Source: CFX5 sp023384495
GTDB taxonomy: Bacteria > Chloroflexota > Anaerolineae > Caldilineales > Caldilineaceae
Direction: 5' to 3'
DNA length: 64,000 bases
Assembly: GCA_048499455.1 (NCBI GenBank)
Contig: JASNZV010000029.1
Span: 6,971 to 70,970, forward strand
Shown: piece after piece, positions 18,798 through 27,765 of the stretch
Layout of the letters: each line of letters starts with the position of its first letter
Position numbering within the stretch: position 1 is the stretch's first letter
Made by a program: the position numbers and the translations under genes
Notes under the pieces: model-generated
Seen by the model: only the letters and a program-made list of their open reading frames with translations
Told to the model about the DNA's origin: nothing
Databases searched by the model: none

Positions 18798-19895
18798 CTA
18801 GTCAACAAGATTCGATGTCCGGATGACGACCAGGGTGTCGGCGGCTGATTCGGCGCCCCACACCTCGCCGGGCCGGCCCAAAATCTGACGCACCGAACCC
18901 GATGGGTTGGGCAATGGTAACGAAGTGAACCTTTCGGTTTCCGGATCAAAACGCACCATGGCGTTGGCGCCAAAATCACTCAGCCAGACTTTGTCGTCCT
19001 CATCCACATAGACGGCGTAGACGCGCGGGTTGTCGCCCGGCAGCCGCCACTGCCGCCACGAGCCATCAGCCGGGTCATAGACGCTTACCTGGCCGGCGTT
19101 CCATTCGCTGACCCAGATGCGCCCCTGGCTGTCGGACCAGACGCGGCGGGCGCCCTGGCCGGGCGTCGGGGGTTCGAGCACCGTGGCTTCGCCAGTAGTC
19201 ACATCGATGCGCGCAATATGATTGCCGGCCAACGAGGCGTAATAGATGTCGCCCGCTGGGGTGGCGTCGATACCATAGGGGCCGCGCCCACGCGGCGCAT
19301 CGTATACCTCTATCTCACCCGTAGCCGGGTCGAGCCGGCCATAGATCCCATTTTGCCCGGTAAACCAGTGGATGCCGTTGCCATCAAAGGCGGCAGTGTT
19401 GAGATTGGCGCGCGGCCGGTCTGGCGGCAGGTCGAAGCGTTGCACTTCCTCGGTCTCTGGGTCGACGCGCACAATCGCGTTGAGCCCGCCGTCGGTCACC
19501 CAGGCGGCGCCGTCTGGCCCAACGATGACGCCGTGGGGTCGAGAACCCTGACCGAGCGGGATTTCGCGCACCTCGCCGGTGGCCGGGTCGAGCCAGCCGA
19601 GCTTGCCCGACGCCTGTGCGGTGTACCATACGCCCCCATCCAACGCCGGCGCCACATCATGGGGGCCGGAGCCGGGCGGTACGGGGTAAGCCTGTATGGT
19701 GGTGGCTGCGGTGACACTGTCGGATTCATCAACGTCCTCTTGTGCGGCTGCCGGCGGTTCCGACGCCACGGTTGGCGTTGCAACGTCACTGGCAGACGAT
19801 GAGGCCGCTGGCGTTACAGCCGCGCAGGCTGTGAACGCCCATAGCGACATGACCCAAAGAAGGGATACGGTGAGAATGTGCTTACGAGACATCAT
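18798..19895 (-). CDS. Vgb-like beta-propeller lipoprotein (streptogramin-lyase family fold)
   Basis: A 365-aa protein. Lipoprotein signal with lipobox FTAC (LLWVMSLWAFTAC), a Thr/Ser/Ala-rich linker, then repeated blades of the form GPHDVAPALDGGVWYTA, LDPATGEVREIPLG, RPHGVIVGPDGAAWVTDGG. This is the virginiamycin B lyase (Vgb) propeller pattern. ATG 19895 is preferred over an upstream ATG (19958) because GGAAGGAG sits 7-8 nt before it and it opens directly on the signal peptide. Most proteins of this fold in non-actinobacteria are not antibiotic lyases; a role in ligand sensing or binding at the cell surface is as likely. Resistance to streptogramins should not be assumed. Confidence 0.85.
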   Translation of the reverse strand: MMSRKHILTVSLLWVMSLWAFTACAAVTPAASSSASDVATPTVASEPPAAAQEDVDESDSVTAATTIQAYPVPPGSGPHDVAPALDGGVWYTAQASGKLGWLDPATGEVREIPLGQGSRPHGVIVGPDGAAWVTDGGLNAIVRVDPETEEVQRFDLPPDRPRANLNTAAFDGNGIHWFTGQNGIYGRLDPATGEIEVYDAPRGRGPYGIDATPAGDIYYASLAGNHIARIDVTTGEATVLEPPTPGQGARRVWSDSQGRIWVSEWNAGQVSVYDPADGSWRQWRLPGDNPRVYAVYVDEDDKVWLSDFGANAMVRFDPETERFTSLPLPNPSGSVRQILGRPGEVWGAESAADTLVVIRTSNLVD

Positions 19896-20042
19896 AGAGG
19901 CTCCTTCCGATTGCACCTTCAACGCAGACGTTGGGGGAAACAAGAACGACGGTGACAACGTTCATTTGTTAACGGTACAGGAGGGTAGTGCACAATTCAG
20001 TAAGATCAGCCCATCGCACTTCGGCCTTCACAGTTGATGTGG

Positions 20043-20048
20043 TACAAT
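20043..20048 (+). promoter_or_regulatory. Candidate -10 box before the first S41 peptidase
   Basis: TACAAT, preceded by TGTGG, sits 12 nt before ATG 20061. Its -35 region is weak. A start of transcription near 20055 would give an almost leaderless message, which supports 20061 as the start. Confidence 0.35.
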
Positions 20049-20060
20049 GCGCAGCTACTT

Positions 20061-21293
20061 ATGAAAAATCGTTTCGCCTTTTTCCGTCATCTCGCCGGCT
20101 ATGTGGGGTTGGCGTTGCTCTGTCTTGGGCTTGGGTATGCCAGCTATCCATGGCTAAACGAAATGCGCCTGCCCGAGCCAGTCGAGACCCCTATCAGTCC
20201 GGCCGACCCGGTTGATATGCAGGTGTTTTGGGAAGCCTGGCACATCCTGGAAAAGGATTATTACGGCGACAAGCCAGTGCTGGCAAAGCGAGTTCAGGGC
20301 GCGGTGCGTGGCCTGGCGACGGCATTTGGTGATCCCTATACTCAATTCGTAGAGCCCCAGCAAAGCGCGTTGGGAGAAGCGCAACGGGCCGGCAGTTTCG
20401 GCGGCATTGGCGTCACCTACGAATGGACCGAGGCAGGCTATCTCCTTCGCCCCATGGGCGGCCAGCCGGCTGCGCTTGCCGGTCTGCTGTCGGGTGATTT
20501 GCTGCTGCGCATCGACGACCATCCCGTTACACCGGCAATGACCGAGGATGATATCAAACTGCTTGAGCAAGGGGAAGTAGATTCCGAGGTTGTGGTCAGC
20601 GTCCAACGCAACGGGGCAAATGGGGCGGACGAGATCAACCTACGCATTGTGCGGGCGCGGATCGAGACCCCCAGCATGGAATGGCGCCTGCTTAACGAAG
20701 AGCCAGCGACCGCATCGGTGGGCTACATCAAACAGACCTCGTTTACCGAACGAAGCACCGACGAAATGCGCCTGGCCTTGACTGAATTGTCCGCCGCCGG
20801 CGCAGACCGCTTCATTCTCGACTTACGCGGCAACTCGGGTGGGCTCGTCGAGCCGGCGATTGCCATTGCCGACTTGTGGCTAGATACCGAACTGTTGCTC
20901 ATCGAGCGGTTTGCCGATGGCGGCGAAAAACAGTTTGAGGGTCAGCCAGGCCGCGAGGCCGGCGATGCGCCGCTCACCATTCTGGTCGACGGCGGCACCG
21001 CCAGCGCCAGCGAGATCGTCGCCGGCGCCTTGCAAGACCATGGCCGCGCCCGCCTGGTGGGGGAGCCTACGTTTGGCAAAGGGAGCGTGCAGCTCGTTTA
21101 CCCTCTGTCCGACAATAGCACCCTCCATGTGACCCATGCCCAGTGGTATACCCCCAACCGACGACAGATCAGCGGCCAGGGATTGACCCCCGATGTGCAG
21201 ACCGAGCCGGGCGTCGATCCGCTGCCGCTTACGCTGCAAACATTGGCGGAACTGGCGGCGCAACCCCCATATGCAGTGGCTGAAGGTGATTGA
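20061..21293 (+). CDS. S41-family C-terminal processing peptidase (first copy)
   Basis: A 410-aa CtpA-like serine protease anchored by an N-terminal hydrophobic helix (GYVGLALLCLGLGYASY) that puts the body outside the membrane. A DUF-like helical region (WEAWHILEKDYYG) precedes a PDZ domain (about 110-200, GSFGGIGVTYEWTEAGYLL), then the catalytic domain with GGTASASEIVAGAL (Ser) and FGKGSVQ (Lys). The Ser/Lys pair is intact. It lies head to tail with a second S41 gene, and the two share almost the same DNA around the active site, consistent with duplication. Confidence 0.92.
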   Translation: MKNRFAFFRHLAGYVGLALLCLGLGYASYPWLNEMRLPEPVETPISPADPVDMQVFWEAWHILEKDYYGDKPVLAKRVQGAVRGLATAFGDPYTQFVEPQQSALGEAQRAGSFGGIGVTYEWTEAGYLLRPMGGQPAALAGLLSGDLLLRIDDHPVTPAMTEDDIKLLEQGEVDSEVVVSVQRNGANGADEINLRIVRARIETPSMEWRLLNEEPATASVGYIKQTSFTERSTDEMRLALTELSAAGADRFILDLRGNSGGLVEPAIAIADLWLDTELLLIERFADGGEKQFEGQPGREAGDAPLTILVDGGTASASEIVAGALQDHGRARLVGEPTFGKGSVQLVYPLSDNSTLHVTHAQWYTPNRRQISGQGLTPDVQTEPGVDPLPLTLQTLAELAAQPPYAVAEGD

Positions 21294-21304
21294 GAGGGAA
21301 CGAT

Positions 21305-22609
21305 ATGCAACAACCGCCGACGGAATCGTCAAATCGGCTTACCGCCAGCCCCCGCTGGAGCCAGCCCCTGTTGCTGGGCTGTATGGCTCTGGCTTTGCTG
21401 GTTTCGAGCTTTGTGCTTGGCGGCGTACTGGGCTATGGCATAGGGCGCTTTGGTCAGCCGGCCATCGCGGCGATCCCCGGCGCCGGGAGCGGCAACGCAT
21501 CGGCTCAGGGCCGGCCCACCAAGGCATCCGAGGCCCTACAGGACGATTTTGCCCTCTTTTGGGAGGCGCTCGATCTGGTCTACCGAGACTTTTACGGTGA
21601 TATCCCTGATGCGAAGACCCTTACCTATGATGCGATTCGGGGCGTCGTCAGCAAGCTAGGCGACCCCAATACCTCGTTCTTGACGCCCGATGAGGCCTCA
21701 TTCTTCCGCTCATCTATGGAGGGCAGCTTTGAGGGCATCGGCGCGCGCGTCGAGTGGGATGAAGGGCGCGATACCGTACGCATTGTCGAGCCGTTTGAAA
21801 ACCAACCGGCCTGGCGCGCCGGCATCCGCCGCGGGGATCTGGTGCTCAAGGTCGATGGGATTGAGATCATCGGCACCGACCTGGCCGAAGCCATCCAGAA
21901 AATTCGGGGTGAAAAAGGCACCCAAGTTGTGCTCACGGTCGAACGCGAGGGTGAGGCTGCCCCCTTTGACGTTACGGTGACGCGCGACCGCATCGAGACG
22001 CCTACCATTAGCACCGATTCGTTGGGGGACGATCAGGAGATTGCCTATGTGCGGCTCTATTCGTTCAACCAGAATGCCGGCCAGCTTGTGCGGCAGGCGG
22101 TGAGCGACGCCATGAAACGCAACCCGCGCGCGCTGATCTTTGATCTGCGCGGCAACACCGGCGGACTGTTGCGCCAGGCGGTGGTGGTGGCCAGCGTCTT
22201 TATGCAAGACCAAACCGTGCTGCTCGAACGCTTTGCCAGTGGCGAGACTGAGATCTACAAGACCGAGGGCCGCGCCGTAGCAGGCGATATTCCTCTGGTG
22301 GTGCTGGTCAACGAGGGAAGCGCCAGCGCCAGCGAGATCGTCGCCGGCGCGCTGCAAGACAGCGGCCGCGCTACCCTCATGGGCGAAACCACCTTTGGCA
22401 AAGGCAGCGTTCAGTTGCCACACACGCTGAGCGACGGCTCGATTATGCGCGTCACCATTGCGCGCTGGTACACGCCGCTCGACCGCTCCATCGACGGGGC
22501 CGGGTTGGCGCCCGACGTTGTCGTCGAGGTGAGTGATGAAGAGCGCGCCAGCCGCGCCGACCCGCAACTTGAGGCGGCTATCGAACATCTACAACGCCAA
22601 CTGCGCTGA
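21305..22609 (+). CDS. S41-family C-terminal processing peptidase (second copy)
   Basis: A 434-aa paralogue of the preceding gene. It has an N-terminal anchor (GCMALALLVSSFVLGGVLGYG), a PDZ domain (GSFEGIGARVEWDEGRDTV), and the catalytic GSASASEIVAGAL and FGKGSVQLP motifs. ATG 21305 follows GAGGGA by about 7 nt and is preferred over the TTG at 21290, which overlaps the upstream stop. The first copy ends 11 nt before it, so the two form an operon. Substrates are likely exported or lipid-anchored proteins with exposed C termini; none can be named from sequence. Confidence 0.92.
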   Translation: MQQPPTESSNRLTASPRWSQPLLLGCMALALLVSSFVLGGVLGYGIGRFGQPAIAAIPGAGSGNASAQGRPTKASEALQDDFALFWEALDLVYRDFYGDIPDAKTLTYDAIRGVVSKLGDPNTSFLTPDEASFFRSSMEGSFEGIGARVEWDEGRDTVRIVEPFENQPAWRAGIRRGDLVLKVDGIEIIGTDLAEAIQKIRGEKGTQVVLTVEREGEAAPFDVTVTRDRIETPTISTDSLGDDQEIAYVRLYSFNQNAGQLVRQAVSDAMKRNPRALIFDLRGNTGGLLRQAVVVASVFMQDQTVLLERFASGETEIYKTEGRAVAGDIPLVVLVNEGSASASEIVAGALQDSGRATLMGETTFGKGSVQLPHTLSDGSIMRVTIARWYTPLDRSIDGAGLAPDVVVEVSDEERASRADPQLEAAIEHLQRQLR

Positions 22610-22660
22610 TACATCAGGCGGTTGGCGCTCAATCGGTTATCAGTTCGGTTTACCTGCGCT

Positions 22661-23149
22661 ATGGCAAAACAGGCCGAGAAGAGCGTTGAAAAACGAGGGG
22701 CGCGCACTGTGGCGACCAACCGCCGCGCCCGCTTTGAATACTTTATCGAAGAGACCTACGAGGCCGGCATCGTCCTGACCGGCACCGAGATCAAGTCGGT
22801 GCGCGATGGGCGCGTCAACCTGCAGGATGGTTTTGTGCTGGTGCGCGATGGCGAGGCGTTTCTCTTTAACGTTCACATCGCCCACTATGCACAGGGCAAC
22901 ATCCACAACCACCTCGAAACGCGCCCGCGCAAGTTGCTGTTGCACAAACGCCAGATCGCCGAGCTGCACGCCCAGGCCACACAGCGCAAGTGGACCATTG
23001 TGCCCCTGCGGCTCTACATCAACGAACAGGGCCGCGCCAAAGTCGAGATAGCACTGGCGCGCGGCAAGCAAGTGCATGACAAGCGCGAGACCATCGCCAA
23101 GCGCGAGAGCGAGCGCGAGATCCGCCGCGCGCTCAAACGGGACTATTAG
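22661..23149 (+). CDS. smpB: SsrA-binding protein
   Basis: A 162-aa partner of tmRNA in trans-translation, which rescues stalled ribosomes. NRRARFEYFIEETYEAGIVLTGTEIKSVRDGRVNL and FVLVRDGEAFLFNVHIAHY are the family core, with the RKLLLHKRQI motif and the basic tail KRETIAKRESEREIRRALKRDY that enters the ribosome decoding site. ATG 22661 (MAKQAEKSVEKRG) gives the normal short N terminus; a start at 22622 is rejected. The tmRNA gene was not found in this window. Confidence 0.97.
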   Translation: MAKQAEKSVEKRGARTVATNRRARFEYFIEETYEAGIVLTGTEIKSVRDGRVNLQDGFVLVRDGEAFLFNVHIAHYAQGNIHNHLETRPRKLLLHKRQIAELHAQATQRKWTIVPLRLYINEQGRAKVEIALARGKQVHDKRETIAKRESEREIRRALKRDY

Positions 23150-23179
23150 GCGCCCATCCGAAATAATGAGAAGAACACC

Positions 23180-23764
23180 ATGATCAAAGCGCAGCCAGCC
23201 CCATCACCAGCCGCTGAACAGGTGCAGCCCCGCCGTTGGACGCGCCACGAGTTCGAGCAGCTTGGTTCGCTTGGCTTTTTTGAACCCGATGAGCGGCTTG
23301 AACTGGTGGATGGGGAGATCTATTATATGACGCCACAGAGTAGCTGGCATGCCACGGCTGTACGCCGGGCTGAAGAGTGTCTGCGCGAGATCTATTCAGA
23401 AGATTGCGATGTACGAGTCCAGTTACCTCTCGCACTCGGCCCTCATTCGGCTCCCGAACCAGATGTGTCAGTCGTCATAGGCAGCTATGACGACTACCGA
23501 GACGCCCACCCAACCACCGCGCTGTTGGTCGTCGAGGTGGCGGATACGTCGCTCGCCCACGACCGCGAGCGCAAGCGCCGCGTCTACGCCCGCGCCGGCA
23601 TCCCTGAATATTGGCTGGTCAACCTGAACGATTACCGGCTTGAAATCTTCCGTAACCCCGCCGAAGACGATTACCAATACCATCTCATCCTGGGCCCTGC
23701 CGAGTCGATTGCGCCACGGACACACCCAGACCACACGGTCACCGTCGTCGAGCTCTTTCCATAG
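23180..23764 (+). CDS. Uma2 family (DUF820) putative PD-(D/E)XK nuclease-fold protein
   Basis: A 194-aa protein. RRWTRHEFEQLGSLGFFEPDERLELVDGEIYYMTPQSS is the N-terminal DUF820 pattern, followed by PEPDVSVVIGSYDDYRD, LLVVEVADTSLAHDRERKRRVYARAGIPEYWLVNL, where the PD...EV..TS...D..K.R.YA..GI.EYW run carries the PD-(D/E)XK residues. This family is abundant in cyanobacteria and Chloroflexota; roles remain unproven. It stands alone between smpB and the tgt-like gene. Confidence 0.9.
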   Translation: MIKAQPAPSPAAEQVQPRRWTRHEFEQLGSLGFFEPDERLELVDGEIYYMTPQSSWHATAVRRAEECLREIYSEDCDVRVQLPLALGPHSAPEPDVSVVIGSYDDYRDAHPTTALLVVEVADTSLAHDRERKRRVYARAGIPEYWLVNLNDYRLEIFRNPAEDDYQYHLILGPAESIAPRTHPDHTVTVVELFP

Positions 23765-23843
23765 CCCATTAGGCCGTTGTACAGTGGGCGCGCCGGTTTG
23801 TCCCCGCTCACACAATCAGCCAGTCACGCTCTCACCCACACCC

Positions 23844-24950
23844 ATGCCGCCCACCACCCTATCATTGCCCCACGGCGCCCTGCGCCTGCCCACCTTCTTG
23901 CCCGACGCCACGCTCGGCGTGGTGCGCGCGGTGGACAGTGTGGACCTGATCCATTGCGGCGTGCAGGCGGTGGTGATGAACATCTTCCACCTCATGCAAC
24001 GCCCGGGCTCATCGACGGTGCAGGCGCTGGGTGGGTTGCACAAAATGTGCGGCTGGCCCCACCCCATCATCACCGATTCGGGTGGCTTTCAAGCCTACTC
24101 GCTCATCCGCCAGAACGCCAAATATGGTAAACTGACCGATGACGGCATTGTCTTCAAACCCGACGGCTCGTCGCGCAAATTCCAGTTGACGCCCGAAAAG
24201 TGTGTGCAGCTTCAGGTTGCCTATGGGGCGGATGTGGTCATGTGCCTCGACGACTGCACACATGTGGATGATTCGCCCGCTGCTCAGGTCGAGTCGGTGC
24301 GGCGGACGATTGCCTGGGCTCGACGCTGTCGCCGCGAATTCGACCGGCTGATGGCGCAGAAGCGGCTCGACGCCGCCGAACGCCCCCTGCTCTTTGGCGT
24401 CATCCAGGGGGGCGGATCGCCCGACCTGCGCCGCCAGTGCGCCGAGGCGCTGCTGGAGATTGGCTTCGAGGGCTATGGCTACGGAGGCTGGCCGCTCGAC
24501 AGCGAGGGCGAGTTGGTTGCCGATATGCTGGGCCTCACGCGCCAGCTTGTGCCGCCTAGCTATCCCATGCATGCGCTGGGGGTGGGCCACCCGGTCAATA
24601 TCACCGCCTGCGTGGGCATGGGCTATGGTCTCTTTGACAGCGCGCTGCCCACGCGTGACGCGCGCCGCGGGCGCCTCTACACCTTTACAGAGCCGTCTGC
24701 ACGGCCATCGGCCACCAGCCGCGACTGGTTTCGCTTTGTCTATATCACCGATGACAAACAGATCAAATCGAATCAGCCCGTGGCGCCCGCGTGTGACTGT
24801 CTCACCTGCCGCCACTATACGCGCGGCTATCTGCACCACCTCTTCCAGAGCAACGAGGCCGCGTTTCAGCGGCTGGCCACCATCCACAACCTGCGCTTTA
24901 TGGCGCAGTTGACGGCGCGGCTCCCAAGGAGCGAACCTAACGGAACCTAA
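23844..24950 (+). CDS. tRNA-guanine transglycosylase (queuine tRNA-ribosyltransferase family)
   Basis: A 368-aa TIM-barrel enzyme that swaps guanine at tRNA position 34 for a queuine precursor. DSGGFQAYSL carries the active-site Asp, YGADVVMCLDDCTHVDDS the second catalytic region, GVIQGGG the base site, and CDCLTCRHYTRGYLHHL the zinc ligands. The start is unlike standard bacterial Tgt: PHGALRLPTFLPDATLGVVRAVDSVDL instead of the typical HG...TPxFMPVGT. It may be a paralogue. ATG 23844 fits the family N terminus; an open frame from 23640 runs through the Uma2 gene and is not used. Confidence 0.85.
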   Translation: MPPTTLSLPHGALRLPTFLPDATLGVVRAVDSVDLIHCGVQAVVMNIFHLMQRPGSSTVQALGGLHKMCGWPHPIITDSGGFQAYSLIRQNAKYGKLTDDGIVFKPDGSSRKFQLTPEKCVQLQVAYGADVVMCLDDCTHVDDSPAAQVESVRRTIAWARRCRREFDRLMAQKRLDAAERPLLFGVIQGGGSPDLRRQCAEALLEIGFEGYGYGGWPLDSEGELVADMLGLTRQLVPPSYPMHALGVGHPVNITACVGMGYGLFDSALPTRDARRGRLYTFTEPSARPSATSRDWFRFVYITDDKQIKSNQPVAPACDCLTCRHYTRGYLHHLFQSNEAAFQRLATIHNLRFMAQLTARLPRSEPNGT

Positions 24951-24982
24951 TGATGTGACTTGTTGATTTGGGGTTCACCTGT

Positions 24983-25001
24983 AGTAGCGACTATAGTCGC
25001 T
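24983..25001. repeat. Short palindrome related to the 3186-3238 hairpin
   Basis: AGCGACTATAGTCGCT (24986-25001) is a perfect 16-nt palindrome preceded by TAGT. The TAGTAGCRACT core matches the arms of the element at 3186-3238. It is in the 87-nt gap between the Tgt-like gene and the DUF5990 gene. Confidence 0.6.
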
Positions 25002-25037
25002 CACGTCTACGAGCGGCTCACAGGGTGAGGGAAGCGA

Positions 25038-25466
25038 ATGATGGCGGAGAAGTTTGTCTTGAATCTGCGGTTGATGGTGCACGACCCACCGATAGCCGAT
25101 CCAGATGTTCAGGCGCCTGAGTTTGGCGTGCAGGACAGAAGCGGCGCGCTACACGGCGGCGAGCGCCAGCCCGACGGCGCGCTTCGCTACATCTGCCCCG
25201 TGACCGTGCGCCCGCGCCAGGGCGACGCGCCCCCGGACTTCACCGGCCCCTTTCTCCACGGCCCCAAGGGCGACCGCTTTGTCTACCTGGCCTGGCGCGG
25301 CGCAGATGGTCGCTGGATCCGGCGCTGGAAAATCCCCCTGGGCGACCTCACCTGGGGGCTGATCGGACAGGCGCAGGCGGGCGACGCCACGCTGGCGGCG
25401 ACGGTGGTCACCGGCAAGCGGGTGCGCATCGAACCACAAGGCGGATGGGTCATTCATGCAGGCTAG
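25038..25466 (+). CDS. DUF5990 family protein
   Basis: A 142-aa soluble protein. The pattern NLRLMVHDPPIADPDVQAPEFGVQD, then CPVTVRPRQGDAPPDFTGPFLHGPKGDRFVYLAW, RRWKIPLGDLTW fits the DUF5990 domain. No function is known. GAGGGA lies 7-11 nt before ATG 25038. It overlaps the next gene by 11 nt (25456-25466), so the two are probably co-transcribed. Confidence 0.7.
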   Translation: MMAEKFVLNLRLMVHDPPIADPDVQAPEFGVQDRSGALHGGERQPDGALRYICPVTVRPRQGDAPPDFTGPFLHGPKGDRFVYLAWRGADGRWIRRWKIPLGDLTWGLIGQAQAGDATLAATVVTGKRVRIEPQGGWVIHAG

Positions 25467-27636
25467 ACACGCTATCATCGCTGTCGCGCTGGTCTATCTG
25501 GCGCTGGGCCTCCTCTATGCCCGCATCGTCCCCCCCCTCGAAGGCTTTGATGCGCGAGCGCACTTTCGCTATGCCGCATATCTACACGAAGCTCGCCGAC
25601 TTCCCCAGTTGACGCCCGAAACAGTTGACATTTCGTATGAGCTGATCACCCAGCCGCCCCTCTATTTTGCGGCGATTGCGCTGGCGACAGCGCCCCTGCC
25701 CATGCCCGCCGCGCGCGCCTATTCGTGGGAAAGCGAAAACCCCTACCACGAGATGAGCCTGTCGTTGCGCCAAAGCATGACGTTGCCCACCATACCCGCA
25801 GGCGTCGCCGCGACCCTGTGGGTCGTGCGGCTTGTATCGCTGGCCGGCGGCCTTGCTGCCGTGCTTGGCGCCTATGCGCTGGTGCGTCTGCTGTGGCCCG
25901 ATGCGCCGTGGGTTGCGGTGGCGACGGCCTCGGTGACCGGCTTCAACCCCCAGTTTCTCTTTACATCGGTGACCATCACCAACGACGCATGGACGCCCGC
26001 CGTCTCGGTGCTGACGCTGTGGCTGCTGGCCCGCACCGTGCGCCACGCTGCGCCGGGCTGGCGCGATTGGCTGCTGGTGGGGGTTGCCGCCGGGTTCGCC
26101 GCCCTCACCAAATATAGCTGCCTGTTGATCGCGGCGCCCGCATTGTGGCTGCTCTGGCCCTATGCCCGTCGCGCCGGGTGGCGACCGGCAGGTCAAGCGT
26201 TGGCGATCATGATAGCCGGAGCGCTCCTCGTCTCTGGTTTCTGGTATCTGCGCAATCTCATCCTCTACGGCAGCCTGATCCCGCTGGAGCAGATGGCGGT
26301 GGCGTTGCCGACCATGCAGCGGGCCATCCCCAAAAGCTGGCCGGAAGTGGTCGAAACCATTCCCTGGCTATTTACCTCTTATTGGGGCGTCTTTGTCAGC
26401 ATCATTGCGCCGCCGGCCTACCTGAACACCGTCACCTGGCTGATGCTCATCGCCGCCGGCGGGCTTCTCGTTGCCTGGCTCAGCGCATGGGTTCGGCGCA
26501 CCCCCATCCACCCTGCCCGCTTTGCGCTTCACTTTGCCTTGATCTGGTTTTTTGTGATCTTTGCCGGCGTGTTGCACTGGACACGCACCATCGAATTCGG
26601 CGAACAGGGGCGGCTGATCCACGCCGCGGCGCCGGCCTTTGCGCTCCTCATGGTGGCCGGTTGGCTGGCATGGTTGCCCACCCGGCTGCGCCCGTGGCTG
26701 GCAATGGCGATTCCGTTTTTGTTTGTGGGTATGGCGCTCTGGCCGCTGCCGACGCTTGCGCGGGCCTATGCGCTGCCCGAACCGATAGCGCCGCCCATCC
26801 ATGCCGACCGCGCCACGGACGCCACATTTGCCGGGGGCATGCACCTCATCGGCGTCGACCTCCCCGACGGCGCAACCCTGATGCCTGGGCAGCGCCTGCC
26901 GATGACGCTATTCTTCACCGCGGACCAAGCGATCACCGAAAACTACACGCTCTTTATCCACCTGGCCGGCCCACAGGATGAACTGCTCTACCAGTTTGAC
27001 GGCGTGCCCGACCGCAGCCGCCACCCGACCCGCCAGTGGCAACCCGGTGTGGCCTTTGCGGATCGCCACACGCTGGCGGCAGCCCCCGTGCTCACCGACA
27101 CGCTGGCAGCCCTGAGCGTGGGCTTCTACGACCATCGCGACCCGGCTGCGCGCCAGCCTGTGTATGACGCTGGCGGCGCCCCCCTGGGGGATCGCCTTAT
27201 CATCGGGCCGGTGCGCATCTTGGCGACGGCGACCGAACCGCCGCCGGTGCAGGATGCCCCGCTGGCGCGCTGGGCCGATGATCTACAACTGTTGGCCGCC
27301 GAAGTGATGCGCGACGCAGACGGCGCGCCCACAGCCGTTCAGCTTGAATGGCAGGCGACCGAAACCGTGCAAACCGATTACACCCTTTTTGTCCAGGCGC
27401 TCGATGCGGACAACCGCGTCGTGGCGCAGATCGACCGCGCCCCACAGGCGGGCGTCGCGCCCACATCCACCTGGCGCAAGGGGGAGATCTTTGCCGGCGT
27501 CTATGCGCTGGAATCCTCCGCAACCGGGTGGCGCCGGCTCATCCTCGGCCTGTATGACCCAACGGGAACGCGCCTGCCGCTGGCGAGCCCGGCGCCCGGT
27601 CAAGACTTCTTGGTGTTGCTCGAACAAGGGCGTTAG
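25456..27636 (+). CDS. Polytopic membrane protein, GT-C glycosyltransferase-like (DUF2142/PMT type) with exported C-terminal domain
   Basis: A 726-aa protein with about 11 transmembrane segments in residues 5-440. The first periplasmic loop has FDARAHFRYAAYLHEARRLP, close to the PxDEPxHF...YL...LP motif of DUF2142/GT-C enzymes, with Asp at the usual place. Residues about 450-726 form two related beta-rich domains: TENYTLFIHLAGPQDELLYQFD and TDYTLFVQALDADNRVVAQID, each with a W-x-P-G/K-G turn. It likely moves sugars from a polyprenyl carrier onto exported proteins or lipids. Acceptor unknown. Confidence 0.75.
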   Translation: MQARHAIIAVALVYLALGLLYARIVPPLEGFDARAHFRYAAYLHEARRLPQLTPETVDISYELITQPPLYFAAIALATAPLPMPAARAYSWESENPYHEMSLSLRQSMTLPTIPAGVAATLWVVRLVSLAGGLAAVLGAYALVRLLWPDAPWVAVATASVTGFNPQFLFTSVTITNDAWTPAVSVLTLWLLARTVRHAAPGWRDWLLVGVAAGFAALTKYSCLLIAAPALWLLWPYARRAGWRPAGQALAIMIAGALLVSGFWYLRNLILYGSLIPLEQMAVALPTMQRAIPKSWPEVVETIPWLFTSYWGVFVSIIAPPAYLNTVTWLMLIAAGGLLVAWLSAWVRRTPIHPARFALHFALIWFFVIFAGVLHWTRTIEFGEQGRLIHAAAPAFALLMVAGWLAWLPTRLRPWLAMAIPFLFVGMALWPLPTLARAYALPEPIAPPIHADRATDATFAGGMHLIGVDLPDGATLMPGQRLPMTLFFTADQAITENYTLFIHLAGPQDELLYQFDGVPDRSRHPTRQWQPGVAFADRHTLAAAPVLTDTLAALSVGFYDHRDPAARQPVYDAGGAPLGDRLIIGPVRILATATEPPPVQDAPLARWADDLQLLAAEVMRDADGAPTAVQLEWQATETVQTDYTLFVQALDADNRVVAQIDRAPQAGVAPTSTWRKGEIFAGVYALESSATGWRRLILGLYDPTGTRLPLASPAPGQDFLVLLEQGR

Positions 27637-27673
27637 GGCTACAATGGACAGAATTCAACCGATCTGGGCTGCT

Positions 27674-27709
27674 GGGACGCCGGTCTTGCCGGCAAGATGC
27701 CGGCGCTCC
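27674..27709. repeat. REP-like GCCGG palindrome
   Basis: Reads as GACGCCGGTCTTGCCGGC followed by AAGATGCCGGCGCTCC; the TTGCCGGCAA core is palindromic and GCCGG is repeated three times. Elements of this shape are common dispersed repeats in bacteria. It sits in the gap before the lhgO gene. Confidence 0.5.
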
Positions 27710-27765
27710 TATGTGTGAAATACAAGCCAATCATTGACTGCGCCAGCGCTGTATAGGATACCGCC

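Noticed and set aside
18798..19895. Streptogramin resistance gene
   Set aside because: Only the Vgb propeller fold is seen, joined to a lipoprotein signal; most such proteins are not antibiotic lyases.
23640..23843. N-terminal extension of the Tgt-like gene
   Set aside because: It overlaps the Uma2 gene and has no Tgt-like residues; ATG 23844 fits.
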